Below, piece after piece: positions 8,850-16,281 of a DNA stretch of 64,000 nt; the stretch's first letter is position 1, and the number at the start of each line of letters is the position of its first letter. Origin of the DNA: an uncultured Clostridium sp. (GTDB lineage Bacteria > Bacillota > Clostridia > TANB77 > CAG-508); the NCBI GenBank assembly GCA_902496295.1, contig CABVAF010000005.1, positions 3,575 through 67,574 on the forward strand, written 5' to 3'. The position numbers and the translations under genes are program-made. A model generated the notes under the pieces. The model ran no database searches, had not been told where the DNA came from, and saw only the letters and a list, made by a program, of their open reading frames with translations.

Positions 8850-9707
8850 TTATTTTTTTGCTATAATTTGACTTTTTATAGCATGTTGCTGTTCTTCTAT
8901 TTGGTCTATATATGTTTTTTTCTTTTTTACAGTTTCTTTTGGTGTTTCTTCATTTTTATACTTTGCAGATTTCATTTTTTTATTTATATCTTTCCTTTTG
9001 CCAAGATTATATGTTTTAGACTCGTTTCTTTTTCCATATTCATGCCTACTCCTCTCATCTATTCTACCAAATTCATCATTTATAATTTGGTCTCCTATAT
9101 CTTGGTCACTTTCAGAAATATACATTTCCTTTTCCTTCCTATACTTTACAACATTAATGTTGTGATTTTTGTATATTGGTTCAGAGTATATTTCTTTTTT
9201 TATTTCATAATCTTCTGATAAGTACTTATTTATTATATTTCTTTCTGCTTTGCTAAAACTTTCCAAAGGCTTATTTAAATTTTCATAAACCCATATTATA
9301 TGTCTATCTGAATTTGAATATTCTGAATGTAACAAATCTTCATAACTATATTCAACTGTAAATTTAAAATTTTCTATTTTGATTGTTAAATTTGACCACA
9401 GTTCTTGTTGTGGTTTTCTAGATAGTCTTCTAAGTTCTTTTATTGAGTTATATAACTCTTCTACTAACTTAAGATACATTTCCTCATCCAAACTAAATTT
9501 GCTTGGAATTTCATATACATTTACTGGATTTTTCTTAAGTATTCCCTTGGGATAATAATAAAAATATAACTCTCCAGTTTGTAAATTATTTATTTGGTTT
9601 ATTATAGATGCATATAAATATATCTTATCCCATTTTTCCGGAATCATATAGAAAAGTTGTCTTTGTATTTTAGCATATTCCAATTTTATACTAGGACTGG
9701 AAAGCAA
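8850..9707 (-). CDS. YezG/DUF600-family immunity-like protein with long charged C-terminal extension
   Basis: Residues ~8-160 match the YezG (DUF600) family of antitoxins that neutralise LXG-type toxins such as Bacillus YeeF. I see MIPEKWDKIYLYA, the YFYYYPKG strand, an IPSKFSLDEEMYLKL helix, ELWSNLTIKIEN, and the ending DRHIIWVYENL. Family members usually stop near 140-165 residues; this one continues to 285 with a Lys/Glu/Asp/Arg-rich, probably disordered tail. The start is a TTG after GAGGGG, 15 bases past the gpmI stop, so it is embedded in the glycolytic operon between gpmI and eno. No LXG toxin is visible in the window. It may be an orphan immunity gene or a domesticated one; the family assignment is by recall of motifs. 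Confidence 0.72.
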   Translation of the reverse strand: MLSSPSIKLEYAKIQRQLFYMIPEKWDKIYLYASIINQINNLQTGELYFYYYPKGILKKNPVNVYEIPSKFSLDEEMYLKLVEELYNSIKELRRLSRKPQQELWSNLTIKIENFKFTVEYSYEDLLHSEYSNSDRHIIWVYENLNKPLESFSKAERNIINKYLSEDYEIKKEIYSEPIYKNHNINVVKYRKEKEMYISESDQDIGDQIINDEFGRIDERSRHEYGKRNESKTYNLGKRKDINKKMKSAKYKNEETPKETVKKKKTYIDQIEEQQHAIKSQIIAKK

Positions 9708-9722
9708 TAAAAATCATCCCCT

Positions 9723-11252
9723 CTATTTCTCTATTAAGCTTTCTCCTGTCATTTCTTGTGGTTTTTCTAATTCCATAATATCTAACATTGTAGGCGCTAA
9801 ATCTGCAAGTTTTCCTTCTTTTAGTTTTACTCCTTCTAATCCTACTAAAATTAAAGGTACTGGATTTGTTGTATGTGCAGTTTGTGGTTCTCCTGTTTTA
9901 TAGTCTATCATTTGCTCTGCATTTCCATGGTCTGCTGTTATAATTAATACTCCATTTTGTTTTTCTATTGCCTCTACAACCCTTCCAACACATCCATCTA
10001 TTGTTTCAACAGCTTTTACAGCAGCTTCTAAGCTACCTGTATGTCCTACCATGTCTGGGTTAGCATAATTTAATATTATGCTGTCATACTTTCCAGAATT
10101 AATCGCTTCTACCACTTTATCTGTTACTTCTAAAGCACTCATTTCTGGTTTTAAGTCATATGTTTCTACTTTAGGTGATGGTACTAAAACTCTATCTTCA
10201 CCATCGTATTCTTTTTCTTCTCCTCCATTAAAGAAGAAAGTAACATGTGCATATTTTTCTGTTTCTGCAATTCTTAATTGCCTTAACCCATTTTTACTAA
10301 TATATTCTCCAAATGTATTTACTAAACTTTCTGGTTTAAAAGCTATTTTTACATTTGGCATAGTTTCGTCATATTGTGTAAAGCAAACAAAAAATAAATT
10401 CATTTTCTTAGTTTCGAACTCGTTAAAGTCTTTGTCTACTAAAGTTCTTGTTATTTCTCTTGCTCTATCTGGTCTAAAATTAAAGAATATTACAGAATCG
10501 TTATCTTCTATTTTAGCAACAGGTGTGTCTCCATTACAAATAACTGTAGGTTTAACAAATTCGTCAAATACTTCTTTTTGATATGATGCTTCAATTGCAC
10601 CTAATGCTGATGATGCTTCTTCTCCTATGCCATTTACCATTGCATCATATGCTTCTTGTATACGATTCCATCTTTTATCTCTGTCCATTGCATAAAATCT
10701 ACCTTCAATAGTAGCAATTTTTCCTACGCCTTTTTCTTTCATTTTTTCTTCTAATTTAGCAATGTAACTTTCTCCAGATGTTGGTGGTGTGTCTCTTCCG
10801 TCCATAAAACAATGTACATATACATCTTCAAAATCTTTTCTTTTTGCAAGTTCAAGTATTGCAAAAAGATGTCTCATATGGCTGTGTACTCCACCATCTG
10901 AAAGTAGTCCCATAATATGAAGTTTTGAATTATTTTTCTTACAATTTTCTATTGCCTCTGAAAATTCTTTTATGCTAAAGAAATCTCCATCTGCAATTGA
11001 CTTTGTAATTCTTGTTAAATCTTGGTAAACAATTCTTCCTGCACCAATGTTTGTATGTCCTACTTCTGAATTTCCCATTTGTCCTTCTGGAAGCCCTACA
11101 TCTAATCCACTAGTATGAATTATTGTTGTAGGCCATGTTTTCTTTAGTTTATCTATATTAGGTGTATTTGCAACTGCTATGGCATTTCCTTTTTCATTTG
11201 GATTAATTCCAAATCCATCTAATATCATTAACATAACTGGTTTTCTATTCAT
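9723..11252 (-). CDS. gpmI: 2,3-bisphosphoglycerate-independent phosphoglycerate mutase
   Basis: Interconverts 3- and 2-phosphoglycerate using two metal ions, usually manganese in spore formers. 509 residues, standard for the family. The phosphoserine nucleophile is Ser62 in GQMGNSEVGH, with metal-ligand motifs MLMILDGFG at the N-terminus, GRDTPPTSG, the FNFRPDRAREITR substrate loop, NYANPDMVGHTG and TADHGNAEQM. It sits between tpiA and the YezG-like gene. Manganese-dependent activity could link it to the manganese exporter at 59131, but that is only inference. Confidence 0.98.
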   Translation of the reverse strand: MNRKPVMLMILDGFGINPNEKGNAIAVANTPNIDKLKKTWPTTIIHTSGLDVGLPEGQMGNSEVGHTNIGAGRIVYQDLTRITKSIADGDFFSIKEFSEAIENCKKNNSKLHIMGLLSDGGVHSHMRHLFAILELAKRKDFEDVYVHCFMDGRDTPPTSGESYIAKLEEKMKEKGVGKIATIEGRFYAMDRDKRWNRIQEAYDAMVNGIGEEASSALGAIEASYQKEVFDEFVKPTVICNGDTPVAKIEDNDSVIFFNFRPDRAREITRTLVDKDFNEFETKKMNLFFVCFTQYDETMPNVKIAFKPESLVNTFGEYISKNGLRQLRIAETEKYAHVTFFFNGGEEKEYDGEDRVLVPSPKVETYDLKPEMSALEVTDKVVEAINSGKYDSIILNYANPDMVGHTGSLEAAVKAVETIDGCVGRVVEAIEKQNGVLIITADHGNAEQMIDYKTGEPQTAHTTNPVPLILVGLEGVKLKEGKLADLAPTMLDIMELEKPQEMTGESLIEK

Positions 11253-11292
11253 ATATTGTCTCTCCCCATTCTATATTAATACTTTTAGATAA

Positions 11293-12045
11293 TTATTTAT
11301 TGTAATTTACAATATTCGCAAACTCTTCTACTTTTAAGCTTGCTCCTCCTACTAAACCGCCATCTATATCTGAAGTATTAAATAATTCTTTTGCGTTTGA
11401 AGCTTTTACACTTCCGCCATATTGTATTATAACCTTATCTGCTACGTTTTGTCCATAGTTTTTGGCAATTTCATTTCTTATAGATTTTATAGAATTATTT
11501 GCATCTTCTGCTGTGGCAGTTTTTCCTGTGCCTATTGCCCATATTGGCTCATACGCTATAATTGTATTTTGAACTTGCTCTTCTGTTAGTCCATCTAAAG
11601 CAAGTTTTGTTTGAGATGTAATAATTTCTTCTGTCTTTCCTGCTTCTCTTTGCTCTAGTGTTTCTCCTACACATACAATTGGTTTAAGTTCATTTTCAAA
11701 AGCTGCTTTTACTTTTTTGTTTACAGTTTCATCTGTCTCGTTAAAATACTGTCTTCTTTCAGAGTGCCCAATTATAACATATTCAACACCTATACATTTT
11801 AGCATTTTTCCCGAAACTTCTCCTGTATATGCACCACTTTCTTCCCAGTACATATTTTGTGCTCCTATTTTTATATTAGTATTCTGTGCAGTAAGTAAAC
11901 TATAAAATAAATCTGTATATGGAACACACAAAACAACTTCTGCTTCTGAGTCTTTTACTAATGGTGCTATTCCTTCGATAAATGTTATTGCTTCATTTGG
12001 AAGCATGTTCATTTTCCAATTTCCCGCTATTACTTTTCTTCTCAA
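11293..12045 (-). CDS. tpiA: Triosephosphate isomerase
   Basis: Interconverts dihydroxyacetone phosphate and glyceraldehyde 3-phosphate. 250 residues with AGNWKMN (catalytic Lys), YVIIGHSERRQYF (catalytic His), IIAYEPIWAIGTGKTA (catalytic Glu) and the phosphate loop QYGGSVKASN and GGLVGGASL. The best start is TTG (complement of 12043-12045), which gives the family-typical MRRKVIAGNWKMN. No Shine-Dalgarno sequence lies directly before it: the only one, AGAAAGGAGA, is 75-85 bases upstream, separated by a 15-bp stem-loop. An ATG just upstream in another frame (complement of 12058) ends after five codons. Confidence 0.97.
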   Translation of the reverse strand: MRRKVIAGNWKMNMLPNEAITFIEGIAPLVKDSEAEVVLCVPYTDLFYSLLTAQNTNIKIGAQNMYWEESGAYTGEVSGKMLKCIGVEYVIIGHSERRQYFNETDETVNKKVKAAFENELKPIVCVGETLEQREAGKTEEIITSQTKLALDGLTEEQVQNTIIAYEPIWAIGTGKTATAEDANNSIKSIRNEIAKNYGQNVADKVIIQYGGSVKASNAKELFNTSDIDGGLVGGASLKVEEFANIVNYNK

Positions 12046-12055
12046 TTTAAATTTC

Positions 12056-12130
12056 GCATAATTAAAATATAATATTAGAGTTAGATATTAGGTATTAAAT
12101 TTTAAATATTCTAATTATGCTCTCCTTTCT
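12056..12130 (-). promoter_or_regulatory. 15-bp stem-loop inserted between Shine-Dalgarno and start codon of tpiA
   Basis: In minus-strand order: AGAAAGGAGA (complement of 12121-12130), then a left arm GCATAATTAGAATAT, a 35-base AT-rich loop, the right arm ATATTTTAATTATGC (pairing at all 15 positions with one G-U), then GAAATTTAAA and the TTG start. When folded, the stem would bring the Shine-Dalgarno sequence to about ten bases from the start codon. The 65-bp arm-to-arm unit could also be a small inserted MITE-like element; no target duplication is evident. Confidence 0.6.
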
Positions 12131-12199
12131 AAAAAATATTTGGCTTTATTAAATTTTTTATTTAGTTCTTTATTTAGTTCACAACTTTTATTTTATATT

Positions 12200-13405
12200 T
12201 TATTTATTGTTTAGGCAAGCTATTCCTGGAAGTTCTTTTCCTTCTAAAAATTCAAGTGAAGCTCCTCCACCTGTTGAAATATAAATATTTTCAAATGTTG
12301 TGTTTGACTCTTTTTGAATTTTCTTTACAGCTGCTGCTGAATCTCCTCCACCTATTATGCATTTTGCACTACTATTTGCAATGGCTTTTGCTATTTTTTC
12401 TGTTCCTATTCTATAGTTGTCAAATTCGTTAACTCCTAAAGGTCCATTCCATACAATAGTTTTTGCATCTTTTAGTTCTTCTTCAAACATCTCTTGTGTT
12501 TTTGGTCCTATATCTAATATTTCCCAACCTGCTGGAACTCCATCTTTTATATCTATAAATTTATTATCTGCATCATTTGAAAAATCGTTTGCAATATGGC
12601 TATCGACTGGTAAAACAAGTTTTACATTTTTCTCTTCTGCTAATTTTAATATTCTATTTGCTTCGTCTAACTTGTCGTCTTCACATTTAGACTCTCCTAT
12701 TTCATAACCCATTGCTTTAAAAAATGTGCAAGCCATTGCTCCACCTATTAAAATTTTGTCTACTTTGGTAAGTAAATTTTCTATTACTCCAATTTTGTCT
12801 GAAACTTTAAGTCCTCCCAAAATAGAAACAAATGGTCTTTCTGGATTAGAAATTGCACTACTTAACTCGCTTACTTCTTTTTCCATTAAGTAACCAGCAA
12901 CTGCTGTATCTACAAAATGAGAAATTCCTTCTGTTGAGCCATGTGCTCTGTGAGCTGTTCCAAAAGCATCATTTACATATATTCCATCTGTTAGTTCTGC
13001 TAAAGATTTACTAAAGTCTGGGGCATTTTTTTCTTCTCTTTCATCAAATCTAACATTTTCTAGTAAAACAACATCTCCATCTTGCATTTTACTTGTAAGC
13101 TCTTTTGCACTTTCTCCTATAATGTCATTTGCAAGTTTTACTTCTTTATTTAAAAGCTCTGATAATCTTTTAGCAACAGGTGCTAAAGAAAAATCTGGAT
13201 TTACCTTTCCCTTTGGTCTACCCAAGTGAGAACATAAAATAACTTTAGCTCCAAGTTCCATTAAGTACTTAATTGTTGGAAGTGCTGCAACTATTCTGTT
13301 ATCACTTGTAATATTCTTGTTTTCATCTAAAGGCACATTAAAGTCGCATCTTACTAGCACTTTCTTTCCATTTACCTCTATATCTTCTATTGTTTTTTTA
13401 TTCAT
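12200..13405 (-). CDS. pgk: Phosphoglycerate kinase
   Basis: Transfers phosphate from 1,3-bisphosphoglycerate to ADP. 401 residues, close to the bacterial norm. Visible motifs are KVLVRCDFNVPLDE, the substrate loop SHLGRPKG, ENVRFDERE, NDAFGTAHRAH, the hinge and nucleotide segments ILGGLKVSDKIGV and WNGPLGVNEF, and the C-terminal GGGDSAAAV and STGGGASLEFLEG. An AAGGAGGG site precedes the ATG. The REP-like pair at 13418-13470 sits immediately upstream of that site, between gap and pgk. Confidence 0.98.
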   Translation of the reverse strand: MNKKTIEDIEVNGKKVLVRCDFNVPLDENKNITSDNRIVAALPTIKYLMELGAKVILCSHLGRPKGKVNPDFSLAPVAKRLSELLNKEVKLANDIIGESAKELTSKMQDGDVVLLENVRFDEREEKNAPDFSKSLAELTDGIYVNDAFGTAHRAHGSTEGISHFVDTAVAGYLMEKEVSELSSAISNPERPFVSILGGLKVSDKIGVIENLLTKVDKILIGGAMACTFFKAMGYEIGESKCEDDKLDEANRILKLAEEKNVKLVLPVDSHIANDFSNDADNKFIDIKDGVPAGWEILDIGPKTQEMFEEELKDAKTIVWNGPLGVNEFDNYRIGTEKIAKAIANSSAKCIIGGGDSAAAVKKIQKESNTTFENIYISTGGGASLEFLEGKELPGIACLNNK

Positions 13406-13417
13406 AAAACCCTCCTT

Positions 13418-13470
13418 GGAAATTAGGGACAGGTCCCAATTTCTATAATTCAGAAATTAGGGACAGGTCT
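13418..13470 (+). repeat. REP-like palindromic element, second pair of GGGACAGGTC units
   Basis: Two plus-strand copies: GAAATTAGGGACAGGTCCC, followed by AATTTC so that the unit forms a GGGAC/GTCCC hairpin inside a GAAATT/AATTTC outer stem, then GAAATTAGGGACAGGTCTC. They lie between the gap stop and the pgk ribosome site and match 7344-7404 on the opposite strand. Confidence 0.7.
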
Positions 13471-13535
13471 CTTATTTTGTATAATTATTATTTTGACCAT
13501 TAAGTATAATAACCTAATGGTCAAAAAAGTGTTTT

Positions 13536-14537
13536 TTATTTTGTAGAAATATAAACTGCTAAATCTACAAGTTTATTTGAGTAACCCCATTCGTTATCAT
13601 ACCAAGCAACTAATTTAACAAATGTATCTGTTAAAGCAATACCTGCTGTGCTGTCGAATATTGATGTATGTTCATCATGTGTAAAGTCTGATGAAACAAC
13701 TGGGTCTTCTACATATTCTACTATTCCTTTCATTTCGTTTTCAGATGCTTTTTTAACTGCTGCACATATTTCTTCGTATGTTGCAGGTTTTTCTAAGTTA
13801 CATGTTAAATCTACAACTGAAACATCAACTGTTGGTACTCTAAATGCCATACCTGTTAATTTTCCATTTAACTCTGGAATAACTTTTCCTACTGCTTTTG
13901 CAGCTCCTGTTGAAGATGGAATAATGTTAGCTGCTGCTGCACGTCCACCTCTCCAATCCTTTTTAGATGCTCCATCAACTGTTTTTTGTGTAGCTGTTGT
14001 AGCATGAACTGTTGTCATAAGACCATCTTTAATTCCAAAGTTATCGTTTATAATTTTAGCTAAAGGTGCTAAACAGTTTGTTGTACAAGACGCATTTGAA
14101 AGTATGTTTATATCTGGTGTATATTTGTCGTTGTTAACTCCCATAACAAACATAGGTGCATCTTTAGAAGGTGCAGAAATTATAACTTTTTTAGCTCCCG
14201 CTTTTAAGTGAGCTTCTGCTTTCTCTATTGTTGTAAATACTCCTGAACATTCTAGTACATAATCTACTCCATCTGCTCCCCATGGAATATTTACTGGGTC
14301 CATTTCGTTATAAACTTTTATTTCTTTTCCGTTAATAACAAGTTTATTTTCTTCTGATTTTATTTCTCCATTAAATCTACCATGAACTGTATCATATTTT
14401 AGCATATAAGCCATGTAATCTGCTTGAACAAAAGGATCGTTTATAGCTACAACCTCAACTTCTTTTTTATTTAAAGCTGCTTGAAGTGTAAGCTTACCAA
14501 TCCTTCCAAAACCATTAATTCCTATTTTAATTGACAT
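13536..14537 (-). CDS. gap: Glyceraldehyde-3-phosphate dehydrogenase
   Basis: NAD-dependent oxidative phosphorylation of glyceraldehyde 3-phosphate. 333 residues from MSIKIGINGFGRIG. The catalytic Cys151 is in SNASCTTNCLAP. The NAD fold is at the N-terminus (GINGFGRIG, AINDP) and the C-terminal WYDNEWGYSNKLVDL is intact. The start is chosen because AGGAGG stands just before it; a frame extension to 14630 would run through the promoter and is rejected. It is the first gene of the glycolytic run gap-pgk-tpiA-gpmI-yezG-like-eno. No CggR-type repressor gene precedes it. Confidence 0.98.
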   Translation of the reverse strand: MSIKIGINGFGRIGKLTLQAALNKKEVEVVAINDPFVQADYMAYMLKYDTVHGRFNGEIKSEENKLVINGKEIKVYNEMDPVNIPWGADGVDYVLECSGVFTTIEKAEAHLKAGAKKVIISAPSKDAPMFVMGVNNDKYTPDINILSNASCTTNCLAPLAKIINDNFGIKDGLMTTVHATTATQKTVDGASKKDWRGGRAAAANIIPSSTGAAKAVGKVIPELNGKLTGMAFRVPTVDVSVVDLTCNLEKPATYEEICAAVKKASENEMKGIVEYVEDPVVSSDFTHDEHTSIFDSTAGIALTDTFVKLVAWYDNEWGYSNKLVDLAVYISTK

Positions 14538-14601
14538 TAAAAATTCCTCCTTTTTAGGTGAAAAAACACCATAATTTTGTTTAGTATTTCCAAACAAAAT
14601 C

Positions 14602-14630
14602 ATTTTATAATAAAAAAGAATACTTTTCAA
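14602..14630 (-). promoter_or_regulatory. SigA-type promoter of gap
   Basis: On the minus strand TTGAAA (complement of 14625-14630) and TAAAAT (complement of 14602-14607) are 17 bp apart, with TATAAAAT giving a second -10 register. It precedes the gap ribosome site by about 60 bases. Confidence 0.72.
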
Positions 14631-14654
14631 GTATTCTTTACTAAAAAGTGAAAT

Positions 14655-14690
14655 AAAATCAGTAGCTAATAAATCTGCTACTGATTTTTT
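14655..14690. terminator. Terminator between the second pilin-like gene and gap
   Basis: ATCAGTAGC and GCTACTGAT form a nine-pair perfect stem, with T-rich tracts on both outer sides, so it can work in either direction. In context it ends the minus-strand pilin-like transcript before the gap promoter. Confidence 0.75.
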
Positions 14691-14732
14691 GTTTAATTAT
14701 TATTTATCTCATTTATTGCTTTATTTTCTATT

Positions 14733-14760
14733 GTTCTAGTTTTTCAAACTAGGGGACAGG
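14733..14760 (+). repeat. Hairpin with GGGACAGG remnant, related to the REP-like repeats
   Basis: CTAGTTTTTCAAACTAG is a short inverted repeat that runs straight into GGGGACAGG. The core matches the repeat units at 7344 and 13418, but the flanking arms differ, so this is a degenerate or distinct copy. It abuts the stop codon of the gene at 14762. Confidence 0.45.
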
Positions 14761-14761
14761 G

Positions 14762-15952
14762 CTACATATATAAAGCTACTCTGCTGCCATAACTACTACT
14801 CTTCGTTGGATAAAATCCATTGTAAAAAGAAGCTTGAAAACCACCAGAAACATTGTACGTACCTCCACGAAAAACTCGGTAATTGGTGAAATTCGATTCT
14901 ATAGTCCAATCATATACATTTCCTGTCATATCATATATATTATTTACTGCATATTCTTCAATTGAACCTGTTGCTATCGGTTTATTTCCATTTGTACCTG
15001 AATAATTTCCTTTTCCTGTCCCATCATACGTATATGCCTTCTTTTCTTCATCTCCACTATTGTACATCCATCTCATTACTGCATCCCACTGGCTTCCCCA
15101 TATCATTGTTGTTGTTACATTACTATTTGCTGCTATTCCTTTTGATTTATTATATATTGCATACCATGTTTGATTATTTATATCTGTATTATTCTTTACA
15201 ACTGCTACCTCTGTTTGAGACATGTTTCCTGTTTCATATCTTCCTATATAAAACCCTCCATACTTTTCCACACTTGATATCATGTTATTAAACTCTGTCT
15301 CTAGTTGTGTCTTAAAAGTGCCCGAAGTTGCACTTTCACTAAGTCCGGCCTGTTGCAGATTAGTGCTTACTGCATCATATTGTATTCCATCACTTCCAGT
15401 TACTACATCTGGTTCACGATAACCTTCTGTATTTTCTATACTTATTATTCCATTTTGTTCTGTCCAATTCAACGGTGTTATTCCATCTGCTGAAAACTTA
15501 TATAATTTTCCCCACTTCTTTCCATCTACATCTGTTCCATACATCTCACTTGGATTTGCTACTGGCACCCACACAAATTGATTTCTCGTAGTTTGTGCAG
15601 TATCTTTATTACTATCATTTACAGCTTCTTCTCCTTCATATATTACAAATCCATCTGCTACTGTATTTTCTGTTGCTACACTTGATGCAGTATATCCCTT
15701 TGGTACTGGCACAACTACTCCATCTGCACTTGTTACTTTATCAACCTTGCCTAAATCCCAATTTGCTGTTGGGTCTTCTATTGTACTTCCACCTATTCCA
15801 TTTAACATATTACTCATATAATCTACTGCTTTATTCATCTCTTCTTGTTCATTTACTGTAGCTTGGTTTGTTTTATCTGCTGCATCTCTTGCCTTTGCTA
15901 TTATTCCATTTTCACTAAATATCAAACTTATTGTTATTCCTGCCAAAATCAA
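14762..15952 (-). CDS. Pilin-like protein with FGE-sulfatase/C-type-lectin-like C-terminal domain; leader frameshifted
   Basis: The hydrophobic N-terminal segment (LLILAGITISLIFSENGI, then AKARDAADKTNQATVNEQ) is a close paralogue of the one in the pilin-Hint gene. After a spacer, residues ~60-396 resemble the formylglycine-generating-enzyme/CLec fold: FVWVPVANPSEMYG, YGGFYIGRYETG, MIWGSQWDAVMRWM, NNIYDMTGNVYDWT and the ending VFRGGTY...GSRVALYM. Such domains in secreted proteins often act as ligand-binding scaffolds rather than enzymes. The last ~40 codons use CGA, CGT and ACG, which neighbouring genes avoid. The start listed is the first possible in-frame codon; the natural ATG, with promoter and AAGGAGG, is at 16052 but one frame away. 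See the separate entry for the leader. Confidence 0.75.
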   Translation of the reverse strand: MILAGITISLIFSENGIIAKARDAADKTNQATVNEQEEMNKAVDYMSNMLNGIGGSTIEDPTANWDLGKVDKVTSADGVVVPVPKGYTASSVATENTVADGFVIYEGEEAVNDSNKDTAQTTRNQFVWVPVANPSEMYGTDVDGKKWGKLYKFSADGITPLNWTEQNGIISIENTEGYREPDVVTGSDGIQYDAVSTNLQQAGLSESATSGTFKTQLETEFNNMISSVEKYGGFYIGRYETGNMSQTEVAVVKNNTDINNQTWYAIYNKSKGIAANSNVTTTMIWGSQWDAVMRWMYNSGDEEKKAYTYDGTGKGNYSGTNGNKPIATGSIEEYAVNNIYDMTGNVYDWTIESNFTNYRVFRGGTYNVSGGFQASFYNGFYPTKSSSYGSRVALYM

Positions 15953-16052
15953 TAAAACTACAACAGTAACAACTAGTGCTATTAAAGTTATTCCGAGTAT
16001 TCAATTTGTTTATTTTTGACTTGCTAAAACTTGTTATTTGTTCTTTTTTCAT
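15953..16052 (-). other. Leader of the second pilin-like gene, out of frame by a 5-base deletion
   Basis: The ATG at 16052 follows AAGGAGG with good spacing and encodes MKKEQITSFSKSKINK, then LNTRN and a frame that stops after about 45 codons. If GGAAT at the complement of 15990-15994 were present twice in tandem, the reading would become NTRNGITLIALVV, the canonical prepilin cleavage site, and join the downstream frame. The intergenic stretch upstream to 16281 holds only the promoter and the GH57 terminator. Confidence 0.65.
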
Positions 16053-16145
16053 GCTATTAATCCTCCTTGGTTATTATTAACATCATTTGTTATATTTATA
16101 CATACTACTATTTATTCCTTTTCGTATATATTAAATATACTATTC

Positions 16146-16174
16146 ATTCTAGCATAGTCGTTTTTTATTTGCAA
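16146..16174 (-). promoter_or_regulatory. SigA-type promoter of the second pilin-like gene
   Basis: TTGCAA (complement of 16169-16174) and TAGAAT (complement of 16146-16151) with a 17-bp spacer, about 90 bases before the ATG at 16052. Confidence 0.6.
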
Positions 16175-16235
16175 CTATTTCTATTTGCATTTTGCAATAT
16201 TTTTTATTCTTATATTGTTATATTTAGTTTTAGGT

Positions 16236-16280
16236 AAAAAATAAGACTTCATATTTATATTAATATGAAATCTTATTTTT
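16236..16280. terminator. Terminator after the GH57 gene
   Basis: AAAAATAAGAcTTCATATT pairs with AATATGAAaTCTTATTTTT to form a long AT-rich stem with U-runs on both strands. It begins two bases past the GH57 stop codon. Confidence 0.75.
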
Positions 16281-16281
16281 A

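Noticed and set aside
14538..14630. In-frame extension of gap
   Set aside because: It covers the promoter and leader; the AGGAGG site before MSIKIGINGF decides the start.
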